64,000 bases of DNA. Source: Bagarius yarrelli. Its lineage: Eukaryota > Chordata > Actinopteri > Siluriformes > Sisoridae. Below are positions 53,177-63,802 of the stretch, in pieces. A model generated the notes under the pieces. It had not been told where the DNA came from. It saw only the letters and a program-made list of their open reading frames with translations, and ran no database searches. Location of the stretch: assembly GCA_005784505.1 (NCBI GenBank), contig VCAZ01000137.1, positions 62,001 through 126,000 of the forward strand, in the 5' to 3' direction. The position numbers and the translations under genes are program-made. Positions within the stretch are counted from its first letter, which is position 1. The number at the start of each line of letters is the position of its first letter.

Positions 53177-56100
53177 ATTTGAATATGAATTTGGTTAACG
53201 AGTTTCAGGTCGGAGTTCTGCTTTAACCTTTAACTGTGATGCGTGCGGTGTGAGTTGATTTGGGTTAAAGTGTAAACCGACTGGATAAACAAGGAAGGCT
53301 TAGATTTTATTCTCAACACATGCTACAACCTCATGGCGTACCTGTGGGCCTGGATAATCGTCAGGACATATCGGGTCTTAAGTAAGAAGGCCTGATACTG
53401 AACATATGTACTTGGATAAACACTCCGATACCAAACACCGATACCTCTTTTAACGTTATTGACAAAACTTGCGATGCACAAAGACAGAGACAGAATATCC
53501 AGCTCACCCTGTGCATGACATACTGCAAAATTATATAAAAGGAGTAATCAGATAAAGAAATTAGAGCTGGACGATATTGCTAAATTGTTTATTTCACGAT
53601 ATTTTCCCTAATTTCCGGTGAAAACAATATAATTCTGATATCGATATGAACAATATTTAAAAGCCTGAGCAAAACTGCCAATGGATGTCTATACCCGTTG
53701 CCATATGTCTGTCTTTTTTTTGCCATATCTATAAAACCTCTTCTAAAACTATAGAATATTTTAGTAATAAAAACGCTACAAATAAATTAATGTTTACCTT
53801 TTATTTGTATTTAGACTTCATTAATTAGTGGCACTCAAAAAGAACCAAATTGACTATTTCCATCAAACAGAGACTCATTTATAAAGCAGGTCATGTATAC
53901 GAATAGTGTCACGGTTGGACACACACACACACACACACACACAGCAACGCGCTCAGATAGAAGACGCCATTAATTAATTAAATTTTATTATCGATTTACG
54001 GCTTCGCGCCGTCGTCTCTCATCAGAGATGTTCACGTAATCATTCCGACGCTAATGGACAAGAAAAAAAAAAAAAAAAAGCCCTTCGTTCGCTCTCTTGG
54101 TCCCACCAGCACTTATTCACTGGACATACCAACAATGTGACCGTTGTAAACGTTTAAACTTTAGACTGATTACGATGAAAAAAGGTCTATGCATTCCCAA
54201 GGCTATTGTGTAGCAACCACCCTAGGGCATTTTCTCTCTTCTCCCCTCCCTGTGTACCCTCCTTTATATCCATCAGACAGCAGGTCAACAGGCTACAACT
54301 CGAAGCGCTACGATTTTGCGTCTTTATCTGCTGCTCACGGCTGCGTGAAGCCGAGTTTACTTAGCGGCCATGTTGAATAGAGCTCGAGAGGAAAACACAG
54401 GGTCGCACTACTCAAGTAGCCAATTGTGTTCTGCTGTTTCTGACGGCTGTGCTTGAACGTCATTCAGTGACGAATGCTGTGATGTATATCAAAATATCGG
54501 AAATGCGTATGTCACAGTTATTGAAAAAAGTTCTATCGTGATGTATATTGATATTGAATTATTGTCCAGCCCTAAAAGAAATCTAAAATTAAAACCTAAA
54601 ATTAAGCATGGACAATTTTCTCCAAGCAGTCATGTAAACACTCAGCAACTGACCCTGCAGCAAACACCTGCAAGACGAGAGAGAAACATCCAAATAATCC
54701 CACATCCCAAAAAATTACAGGGGTCAGTATCGATATCTGAAAATGAGTGTCGGTTCAATTCTTCGCGAATTGATATTGATTTAAAATGACAAATTGAATG
54801 AAGGTGTAATGATGTAAACACAATTTTACATTTTTAGCTCAGTTTCTTTCGACCTCATTCAAAAGATTTGTTTTACTGCTAATTAAATAATGCTAATTGT
54901 CATGTTTTCATACTTGTGGCAAAACGTTGTTCAAGCCAGAGTTTGTTCTGACTGGAGTTATTTTGGTTTTTTTGTGCTGCGAAGAAAGTGTGGTGTTAAC
55001 ACCCACACACTGACTGAAAAAAAAAATCCAGTTTTCATGCAAAGCCTTATTTAGTGCTCTAGCTTTAGTGCTCTTTATATGCTTACGCCGTGTGCTGTAA
55101 CAAAAATACACCAATGCAAATATCTTTTTCTTTCTTGATTAAAACATGTTCACGAAACACATTCGTTGAAAAGGCTGATGGCTCAACTGAAGTAAATTTT
55201 CCATGTAGCTATGCAGGGGTGCCTCTGGCAATTTTCCGCCCGTATAAAAGACTATGAGGTTGGGCACCCTACCACACGGTTAGTACTAATATGTAGTGCC
55301 CTCTGTAGTGCGTAGGCTCCTAGAATCATATATAGCAGCTCAAATTTTATCAACCAACCAGTCTGATGTGATTAAAAGATGTCTAATTGGGTGGAAACCT
55401 TCCCAATCTGGCAACACTATGACATAGACAAGCGTACTGTTGCCATAGTTCAATAAAAAATTTCGTAAGTGAACCTAACAGCTTTTTCATTTTGCCATGT
55501 TTGAAAAAGAGATTCGGTGCTCCTATTGGTCTACATCAAGCGCGGTACTAAACCCGTCATGGACGACGGGAAAAAAAAACTTAAACATGCTCGGCTTTCT
55601 ACGTTAATGTCATCATTGGTTGTCGTCCACTATGATGCACTACATAAGATGAAACGATCGAATCTTGCGTCCTGACTCTAATCGTCGTTTACGAATCGCC
55701 ACGACACACGGCGACAAACAAGTCGAGCCAAAATCAGGCTACAGTCGTATAGTTTTCCTGGAGCTTTAGTGAAACCTGACTGCAGTGATTATAACACATG
55801 TACGCAGTCTGTATCGTACTGCTATAAACTGGCACCTTCTCCTAAACACACTGTTTGGCTTTCTTTCTTTACGTATGTGAACGAACGGATTAAGGGTTTT
55901 TTTTTTGCACTTTTACACGGTTTTATTTGAGCAGCTGTACATGTGGGAGGTTTGTCCTTGTTAGTCAGATTGTTTTTGATGTACTGGTACATTAGGATCT
56001 GCGCGAGTGTGAGAAAGTGTGAGATGGAGGTGGGAAGCTTGACACTGAACTCAGCTGTGTGGTGACCTCATGACTGATACAGCGTTCTAGTCGCTCTCTT

Positions 56101-58801
56101 GTTTGGGTCCGTCAAAAATATCTCCATTTTATGTTTATTCGTGAAGTGTTTGCTTAGAACTGAAGTTTCTAACAGAGAATAGTGTAAAGCTCTTAGAACC
56201 GAGTTTGGACCTTAAGTCATTTCCAGCTACATGCATTTCAAAAGGGTTTTTTTTTATTATTAAAGCTTTATAAAATAATAACCTTGACGTAATTAACCTG
56301 CTCAGTGTGCAAATAATTATTGACCCGATTGTAAAAGCATGCACATAAACAGGTAATTTGCGAGTAATAAAAAAAAAAATTGGGAATCATCTTGACCAGT
56401 TGCTCATTAATAATGTTTTATTTAACTAAGCATTTAGTTAGCCGTTGTCTTTGGTCATTAACTATTTATGTAAACAATGACACAGTTTTACAATTGGCAC
56501 TACAAACATAGACAAATTTCAGTAGGATGATATTGCAGTTTAAAAAATAGTTTTATTAATGTATGAATTGTAAACAAAAGACATAGAAAATGAACAAAGC
56601 TGTGCTCTAAAATGGTCTTGGAGGAATAAAAGTGCTAATGTTAAATGTTAGCAACACAGCATTTTATAAGACACTAAACATACCGAACGTGTGTAAATAG
56701 AGCTTAGGACGTGTTCAGACATGCAGGGAAGCGCTTGTCTCAGGGTCATGTGACTGTATCTTGCATAAGGACACTGTCGCAATCAGTCCTGCAAGACAAC
56801 TTCCTGAGTACAGTTTGGTCTCACAGAGTATTGTGCGGACAGAAAAAAAAACCCCCAACAAATAATAATACAATAAAATAAAGAATATATAACATTTATT
56901 TATTATATAATTTGTATTTATAGCAGAAATCAGTAAGTGTGTATGTGTTCTACAAAACACAAAAATGTATATATTTGATGCAACAACACAATTACATAGA
57001 ACTGACAAAGGTTTTCCTGGGGTTTAATGCTTTTTCGCTGATGTCTGATGGCCGAGTTCTGAATCTGATGATCGAGTTCTGAATCTGATGGCCGAGTCTT
57101 GAATCTGATGGCCGAGTCTAGAATCTGATGGCCGAGTTTAGAATCTGATGGCCGAGTCTAGAATCTGATGGCCGAGTCTAGAATCTGATGGCCGAGTCTA
57201 GAATCTGATGGCCGAGTTCTGAATCTGATGGCCGAGTTCTGAATCTGATGGCCGAGTCCTGATCTGAATCTGATGGTCGAGTTCTGAATCTGATGGCCGA
57301 GTTCTGAATCTGATGGCCGAGTCCTGAATCTGATGGCCGAGTCCTGAATCTGATGGCCGAGTCTAGAATCTGATGGCCGAGTCTAGAATCTGATGGTCGA
57401 GTTCTGAATCTGATGGTCGAGTTCTGAATCTGATGGCCGAGTCTAGAGTCTGAGAGTCTGATGGCCGAGTCTAGAGGCCGGTCTGATGGCCGAGTCTAGA
57501 GTGATCTGATGGCCGAGTCTAGAATCTGATGGCCGAGTTCTGAATCTGATGGCCGAGTTCTGAATCTGATGGCCGAGTCTTGAATCTGATGGCCGAGTCG
57601 TGAATCTGATGGCCGAGTCGTGAATCTGATGCCTGATCCCCGAATCTGATGGCTAAAGAATAAAGTTTGTTTTTTCTCTCTCAGAATCATCTACTCCTTT
57701 CTGCTTCTTTGTATCTGCCTTGTACATAAAACGTTCTGATGTCTATGTACAGGAGCCGATAATGTTTTAGTCGAAATTAGATAATATTTTTCTTTAGAAA
57801 CGGTTTAGTTTCGTCCAGTGATTAAAGCGGAAAGTGCTGCAGGTGCTGTCGAAGCAGGAACTCGTGTTTGGGGGTTGATGGGTTCCCCCTCTAAATTTGG
57901 AGAGCACAGGGCAGCATGTGAGACGTTATATTATAACTCTGTGCTTCTTCAGTTTGGAAACCGTGCCCCTCAGTTTGGGAACCACTGGTCTAAAGCTAAT
58001 GTTTTATATGTATGTATTTAAGCAGATTAGATCAGATAATAAGTTATTTTATTTGATCACAATTTGGTTTTATTTATTTATTTAGTCTCACTAATCTGAA
58101 ATAAATCTGCAGTACCTCTGCCACACTGAAGGGGGTGAGTGTGAGCTAAACAACAATCTAAGTTAAGTGCATCTTAACCTAAAACCACCTGCTTTTTTTA
58201 TTTTTGATCTGAGACAAAAAACAACTTTTCTTTAAAAGAGGAGGTAATTCATTTTTGTTGTGGGATGTCGTATATCCGCTTATTTGTATTAAATAAGTAT
58301 AAATTGTGAAATTGCAAATGAATAATTCTGGGATGGTGCAGAACATGTGCGCTCTCTGAGCCGCTGTAATTGGAGTGTTTTATTTTAAAACCAAATATTT
58401 ATCTTGTATGTGTAAAATAATAATAATAAAAATAAATAAATAAAAAGCTTATATGAGATTTAAAAACAGAGCTCGTAACTGATGTGCATGCAGACTTGCA
58501 TAGCATCTTGGAAAATGCTAACTGTAGCCTGATAGCTCCCTATTCAGAACCTATGACTAGAGACAACATTACTACATTCAGCCGTGAGATCTTTGTAATA
58601 CAGTTAGTAACAGAACTAAAATATAATAATATTCCCCGATTACACTCATTCATAGAAATACCAAAACTACATCAACTCTGAGTTCCTATCAAACACACCA
58701 AAATCCAATCACACCCATATTCCTATCTGTCCAAAAGAAATACTGTAACCATCACATCATCTTTCAGACCCTTTGACTCCTAAAGTCGACTCCAGTGTGA
58801 A

Positions 58802-58839
<38 letters not shown>

Positions 58840-61576
58840 TTAATTCAGGTTTCAATCCAGAATTATTTCTCCCCAGTACATGAATGTGCTAATGTGGTAT
58901 CCGGTACAGGGTGTTCAGATGTACGCAAATAAATATCTTGACTGGTAGGTAGGAAAACCTAATAATAGTCATAATGTTTCGACTAGAATCTTGATTGGAC
59001 GAACATTTTTTTTGGTCCTAAACCTTCCACAAAATATATAAATACATTTACACCAATTAACTTAATGACTGCTGTTGAGATGTGAAGAGACTTTACAGAA
59101 CAACATAATTAAGAAGAACCGAACACAATTACCGGTTATACCTTTAAGCTGCTAGGTTGCGTTCATATATTTGTAAATGTGACTCTGAAACTGATTTAGT
59201 GCCTCATCAGCCAAGTTTAGACTGTAGTTTAAACTAGAGTTTAATAGTTTACGATGATGATGTAAGTGTGTTCGATGATGTGCTTTCTTATATAAAAAGT
59301 ATTTATAAATGAATACTTGTGGTATGTTTGATAATTGGTAAAAAATTAGGAAAAATTAGGAATAGGGCAAAAAGTTAGGAAACAAATGTGGAAAAACTGA
59401 TAGTTTGCAAGAATAAACCAAATCCCAAAGAACACCGAGCCAATACTAACTAAACAATTCAATAATTATATAATGATGTGGTCTAATCTCCTGAACACAC
59501 CTGCAGTACCGCTCTGTTCATGGTGTAGTTTGTGCTTCCAAACCTTCCCAGCTTAATTCCACAGTGAACCCGAACATTGCAGTGTGAATGGTCTCTTACT
59601 AAAGGACTGTTCGAGCTAAATTAACACGACAAATACTGCACCATCTCATCTTAACATTTCACCATCGCAACATCTTTACGACCCAATAAAGATTCTTTTA
59701 TTGTTCTTTTTATTTTTACCTGAAACTTAACATACATTTATTACAGTTGGTACCTCCGACACTGTCTAAACCAAATTTCAGCTCACGGTAACCTGACTTA
59801 AGTTGTCATAAGCTTATTTCTATATATAAAATAATTTTTGGTGTTATTGTCAGAGCAATTATTTAATTAGCAGTAATAATAACTCCTCACTAACCACCAA
59901 ACTGATTCAAACTCTTAATTTGACTACACAGGAACTCGAATAATTTATGACCGTAAGTTCCTGCTGGACTGTCGCAGCTCCCCGTTGGCCCACACACCCC
60001 CCAGCTGCCTGCCTAATATCCCGGGAGTGACCAGCCCTCCTACAAGCACAGTCACCAACAACAAACCCCAACCTCAACAGAGCGTCAGCAGCAACAGCAT
60101 TCCCCCTGTGGACAAGGCCACCGGTACGTACTGTCTCCGGCACTTACGCTTTAATACAGCAGTTAATTTTTTATCAGCTATTGTTAAGTTTAAAGGTATT
60201 TTTGATCTTAAAACAAAGACTTTAAAATAAATGTTTCTTCCTATTTGGCTTGTTAAGTTAATACACCCTCTTGCATATAAAGATCCTTCTACCACATTTT
60301 TACTGACATTCTTCTCTCACTCTTGTACAATCTTGCACAATGGGGAAGTGGTGGCTCATGGTTAAGATGCTGGACTCCCAACTCAAAGATTGTGGGAAGC
60401 GGGTTCCCAGCTTCACCAAGCCACCACTGCTGGGCCCCTGAGCAACGTACATTAGTGTCTGTCATGTAAACGGACAGATCAGATTTTCACCTGTTTCTGT
60501 AACTCCAATGTTACTGAATAAGCGACGGTGGCGCGTGACGTCAACTCAGGTGGACACCAACAGAGATATATAATGACTTAGGCGCTTTTCCATTGGGTTG
60601 TTTGTCCATGATTATTGTTAAAAAAGTATCAGATATAAGTGAGTTTTAAGTGGGTCATTAAAAAAATCTGATATAATTACAAAATCATAATTGGTCTTGA
60701 AGATCTGCAGTGTAAATGCGGCCTTTACAGGATAGTGATTCTCAGCAGGGGCGGTAGCGCCCTCCAGTGGTTGTTTAGACAATGTCAGGGAGGCGTTGGA
60801 AATCTGGTGGTGATGAGAGGGTCGGTCGCTAACTGTGCAAGAAACGAGTGTGTTAAGCTGTTCTTTGTGGAATTTCCAGGGTTTCCCCAAGGCATTAATA
60901 CAACAGTTTTAAAAAAATGCTGATAATATAACATGAATTATCTTCGGTATGACTTTTTTCCCCTTACCAGCATTATCATCTATAAAAATATCAGCAAATT
61001 AACATACGGCGCTTTCACTAATTTACTCACAAAGTCAAAGACTCGTATGACATCATTCAGTAGTTTATGCTGATCTGCAGAGAGTTTCGTTAAATTCTTT
61101 GTTCGTAATAAATATTTCGAATTAATTTTTTTTAAATAATGTAATAACAGTCACTTATAACCAATTGGAGGCTGGAGGTGGTAGCACAGTGGTTAAGGTG
61201 TTGGACTGCCAACCAGGAGGTTGTGGGTTCGATTTTCCTGCTGGGCTCCTTGAGCAAGACCCTTAAACCCCCCAACTGCTTGGTTGCATAAATGATTTAA
61301 AAAATGTAGGTCAATCCAGAAATTATTAAATGGTGGCCTTAAATGGTGGCCTTAAAGACAGAAAACATCCTGTTTGTGTGCATTACATGTGTGGGGGGCA
61401 GTAAGGGGTTCTCAAATTGATTAAGGGGGGCGTTTTGGGAATTTGAACAATTATCCAAAATGTATATGTAATGAAATAGAAATGTTTTTTCACTCGTACC
61501 ACTGCTATTTGATATCATCACTTTTCAGACATTTCTTCTCCACACCGTCCCTCTCACACGATTATACACGTGTACC

Positions 61577-61612
<36 letters not shown>

Positions 61613-62549
61613 TATACAACATGGACCAAATAACACAACCTGTAATGTTATAAAGCCACATAACAGAGAAACTCTTCTGTCCTGTGGTTGTAAATTAGAT
61701 TGGACGGTTCAATCGAACTTCCTGTAAATGAGTCAATAATAAAGTGGTGGTGTTAAAAATCATGCAGTAAAATATTAAATCGGTTGTTAAAACTGCTGCT
61801 ATGGAAAATTGTTACCAGTCAAAATGTGGAGTTTGACTGCACACTTATTTTATTACAATATTACATTTAGGCTGGTTATATGTACTAATGTTATGTGACT
61901 CTTGGTAAGACTGCCGAGCTGCCAACAGAAGGACCCAAAGCAAGGTCCTTAACCCTCAAGTGCTCAAATAAACAAAACAAATGACTGTACGTCACTTTGG
62001 GTAAAAGGGCATCTGAACAAAGCCGTGAATGTGAATATATAAATATAGTGAGTGGTGTTGATGGGACAACTGAACAAGCATCAGATCTTTGTTGATGGAC
62101 AATTACAGCAAGTGATTAGACAGACAGATATAGATATAGATATGGGGAAGTGGTAGCACAGTGGTTAAGGTGTTGGTCTACCAACTTAAAGACCTGGGTT
62201 TGATTTCTAGAACCACCAAGCCACCACTATGGGGCCCCTTAGCAAGGCCCTTAACCCCCAAATGCTCAATTGTATAACAGGGAATAATGTTAGTCATTCT
62301 GCATTAGGGCGTCTGCCAAATGCTGCAAATGTAAAGGTAGATAGATGGATAGATGGATATAGAGATGGATGGATGGATGGATGGATGGATGGATGGATGG
62401 ATGGATGGATGGCTGGATAGATAGATAGATTTACAATGTTAATCAGCTCTAAAAACTAAGCTGTAATGCAGAATAGAATAACTCACTGAATAATGTATTT
62501 TTCACTGTTTCATACAGGTGAAGACGCCCAGTTTGAAATGGACATCTAG
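51317..62549 (+). CDS. eif4ebp1: eIF4E-binding protein 1 (4E-BP1), three exons, 119 aa
   Basis: 4E-BP binds the cap-binding factor eIF4E and blocks its contact with eIF4G; mTORC1 phosphorylation releases it. Exons 51317-51452, 59932-60123 and 62518-62549 give 119 residues (human 118). Motifs: RAIP at residues 11-14; priming sites in STPGG and STTPGG (about 34-46); YDRKFLL, the Y-x4-L-phi eIF4E-binding helix, at about 50-56; SP and TP sites in RSSPLAHTPP; terminal TOS motif FEMDI that recruits raptor. The N-terminal RAIPATRRV favours 4E-BP1, while FLLD and DAQFEMDI also occur in 4E-BP2. The ank1 neighbour supports eif4ebp1. The start is the only ATG in frame with the conserved N-terminus. Convergent with the Nodal-related gene. 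Confidence 0.95.
51505..51691 (+). repeat. Mermaid-like SINE, sense
   Basis: gtggtgcagtggttaaggtg, then gggttcgattcctagcacc, then tgtgggcccctgagcaaggc. It begins about 50 bp after eif4ebp1 exon 1. Confidence 0.85.
51692..51965. repeat. dispersed repeat, unclassified
   Basis: gacgacagcggcaagaaacc, then gggagaaaccaggctcagtc, is a pattern I associate with repeats in many fish genomes. No coding. Confidence 0.4.
52020..52360 (+). repeat. SINE type A, sense
   Basis: The head is partly lost (cagcaaaaaggtcctgggttcg); the body is complete to aataagcgggtatagaag and an (AAATGAAT)-type tail. Confidence 0.85.
52800..53020 (-). repeat. tRNA-headed SINE, third type, antisense
   Basis: gtctttattttgtcacatat, then gggtcagagcgcaggatcag, ggtcttgctcaaggaaccc, and ggctcgaacccgggagccgc (B box complement). 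Related in layout to 29220-29460. Confidence 0.65.
53131..53172. repeat. (AC)n microsatellite
   Basis: About 42 bp of AC inside eif4ebp1 intron 1. Confidence 0.95.
53561..54575. mobile_element. TIR DNA element, about 1.0 kb
   Basis: The left end ttagagctggacgatattgc and the right end (complement ttagggctggacaataattc) are inverted repeats. The interior has a GC-richer 400 bp with short open frames but no transposase motif. Fragments with the same 'gcagccctaa' end occur near 6470. No target duplication called. Confidence 0.6.
54576..57043. other. eif4ebp1 intron 1, no feature seen
   Basis: AT-rich intron without a recognised repeat or exon. Confidence 0.55.
57044..57653. repeat. 20-bp minisatellite (tctgatggccgagtctagaa)n
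   Basis: About 30 units, alternating between gtctagaa and gttctgaa endings, with a few partial units near 57250 and 57440-57510. A 64-residue open frame on the minus strand is a by-product. Confidence 0.97.
57654..59931. other. eif4ebp1 intron 1, no gene seen
   Basis: AT-rich. Includes (AC)n at 58804-58838 and the tccccctctaaatttggaga to gtttgggaaccactgg segment at 57885-57989, which resembles a worn hAT-type terminus. Confidence 0.5.
59932..60123 (+). CDS. eif4ebp1: eif4ebp1 exon 2 (eIF4E-binding motif)
   Basis: A 192-bp exon, phase 1 in and out: GTRIIYDRKFLLDCRSSPLA, then HTPPSCLPNIPGVTSPPTST and a Gln/Asn/Ser-rich stretch to PPVDKATG. Acceptor is gactacacag and donor gtacgt. Confidence 0.97.
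60333..60455 (+). repeat. Mermaid-like SINE, sense
   Basis: ggggaagtggtggctcatgg, then actgctgggcccctgagcaa; the 3' part is lost. Confidence 0.8.
61170..61320 (+). repeat. Mermaid-like SINE, sense
   Basis: gaggtggtagcacagtggtt, then gtgggttcgattttcctgct, then gagcaagacccttaaacccc. Confidence 0.8.
61571..61608. repeat. (GT)n microsatellite
   Basis: About 30 bp of GT in eif4ebp1 intron 2. Confidence 0.9.
61900..62030 (+). repeat. Mermaid-like SINE fragment, sense
   Basis: gcaaggtccttaaccctcaa, then tgactgtacgtcactttggg and aagggcatctg; the head is missing. Confidence 0.65.
62142..62335 (+). repeat. Mermaid-like SINE, sense
   Basis: Full copy from ggggaagtggtagcacagtg to gggcgtctgccaaatgctgc, 180 bp before eif4ebp1 exon 3. 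Confidence 0.88.
62336..62430. repeat. (GATG)n/(GATA)n microsatellite at a SINE tail
   Basis: About 95 bp of tagatggatagatgg, then (TGGA)n and (TAGA)n, directly continuing the 3' end of the preceding SINE. Confidence 0.93.
62518..62549 (+). CDS. eif4ebp1: eif4ebp1 exon 3 (TOS motif and stop)
   Basis: A 32-bp final coding piece in phase 1: GEDAQFEMDI, then TAG. Too short to show as an open frame. Acceptor is tttcatacag. The FEMDI end is the raptor-binding TOS motif of all 4E-BPs. Confidence 0.97.
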
Positions 62550-63030
62550 TTAAGTCAGACGTCCACAATACAGTGCTGGACGTCCTAATAAGGATGGATG
62601 AAACACAAGCTTCTTCCTATCTTCTACTTTTTTTTTTCATTATTGTTATTTACTGTTGTTTTTCTATTCCTGATTTCTGTATCACTGCTGTTATTGCAGG
62701 ACGTCCCAACACCAGCACACACTGCGGTGTGTAAGTTTACTGTCAGTGCTCCTGCATGAGCGTCTGCTCAAGATGTGTGAAATCCAACACTTTTTGCTGC
62801 TGCTGCTTGTGTAGATTGCAAACATGACCACTGGGGGGAGAAGTGGTTCCTTAACTTGATTTTGTACTCGGTTCTGGATAGTGTGAGTGTTTATATAGAC
62901 AACAAAGAAAATATTACCCTATATTTTCTTTGCCCTGTGACAGTGTTTTTTTTTTTTATAATAGAAATTTGTGTTTTTTTCCCCCGCAGAATGTTCTTTA
63001 ACAAAAAATAAAATCTAATAATACTGTGTG
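62550..63030 (+). other. eif4ebp1: eif4ebp1 3' UTR
   Basis: Non-coding, T-rich sequence from the stop codon to just past the poly(A) signal. Confidence 0.65.
63007..63012 (+). terminator. eif4ebp1: poly(A) signal AATAAA for eif4ebp1
   Basis: Canonical hexamer about 460 bp after the stop, followed by a GT-rich tgtgtgtata at 63025-63034 that can serve as the downstream element. Confidence 0.65.
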
Positions 63031-63649
63031 TATATACTGTCAGTTATATAATATTTGGGGAATAACCAGCACTACCTCCCACACCCACCATTAATTCATC
63101 CAAACATTAACACGTGTGCTAAATAAGCAGTTTATAAAAATCTTTTTTTGGGTGGTGTTTTTTTTTTTTTAAATATTATAATAAATCACAATAAAAATCA
63201 ACATTTGAATAAGAATTAAGATTTACTAAATATGCATAAAATATTTCTTTACATTTGTTGGATCGCATATGTACAAACGTTATACAGTTTATAAACACAA
63301 GAAACGTAAGGCATCAGAGGAACTCACTAGCTGCTGAGTATTCCTTCTTCTGAATAAAGATTCATTTAAATGATTCAATTCTTTTCAACTAGCTGTTTGA
63401 ATCTTTGAATCATTAGCCAGTCCAAATGGCTGATAATAAACCATGATATGATTAGAATAGTCCATCTTTTTTCTTTTTTTAAGTTCATGCATCTGTGAGA
63501 ATTAATTTACTTAAATAGAAATGCTTTTGTGTATTGTCCTCATTGTCTCTCTTTACAGTGCTAATGTCCTCTGGCAGTTTCTCGTTGTTCGGGCATGTGA
63601 AGATGCCGTAAGTGCTGAAGTCGCTTTGGATCAGTGTCTGAGAGTCGAA
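63031..63649. other. convergent spacer and probable 3' UTR of the Nodal-related gene
   Basis: Lies between the two convergent genes; the right part should be the 3' UTR of the minus-strand gene. I see no clear minus-strand AATAAA. Confidence 0.5.
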
Positions 63650-63802
63650 TCAGTGGCACCCACATGCCTCTGCCACCATGCCTTCGTGATGCCTCATCAC
63701 CATCTTGCCGTTCTCGTAGTAAAGCATGGAGAGAGGAGCCAGACGTGTAGGTACGCAGGATGGACATGGGACACGGTCTGGTTGGTGCAGCTTCAACAGG
63801 CT
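63650..63802 (-). CDS. Nodal-related gene, last exon
   Basis: 153 bp, 50 codons plus TGA (63652-63650). Acceptor tttttttttacag. Ends ACGCH-type as C-G-C-H with the last two knot cysteines. The 95-aa plus-strand and 68-aa minus-strand open frames here are out-of-frame shadows. Confidence 0.94.
   Translation of the reverse strand, partial: SLLKLHQPDRVPCPSCVPTRLAPLSMLYYENGKMVMRHHEGMVAEACGCH

Noticed and set aside
54189..54380. 63-aa open frame in a GC-richer stretch
   Set aside because: Inside a TIR element, with no known domain or splice context.
57044..57653. CRISPR-like or leucine-zipper-like repeat coding
   Set aside because: 20-bp head-to-tail units, no spacers, period not divisible by three, inside an intron.
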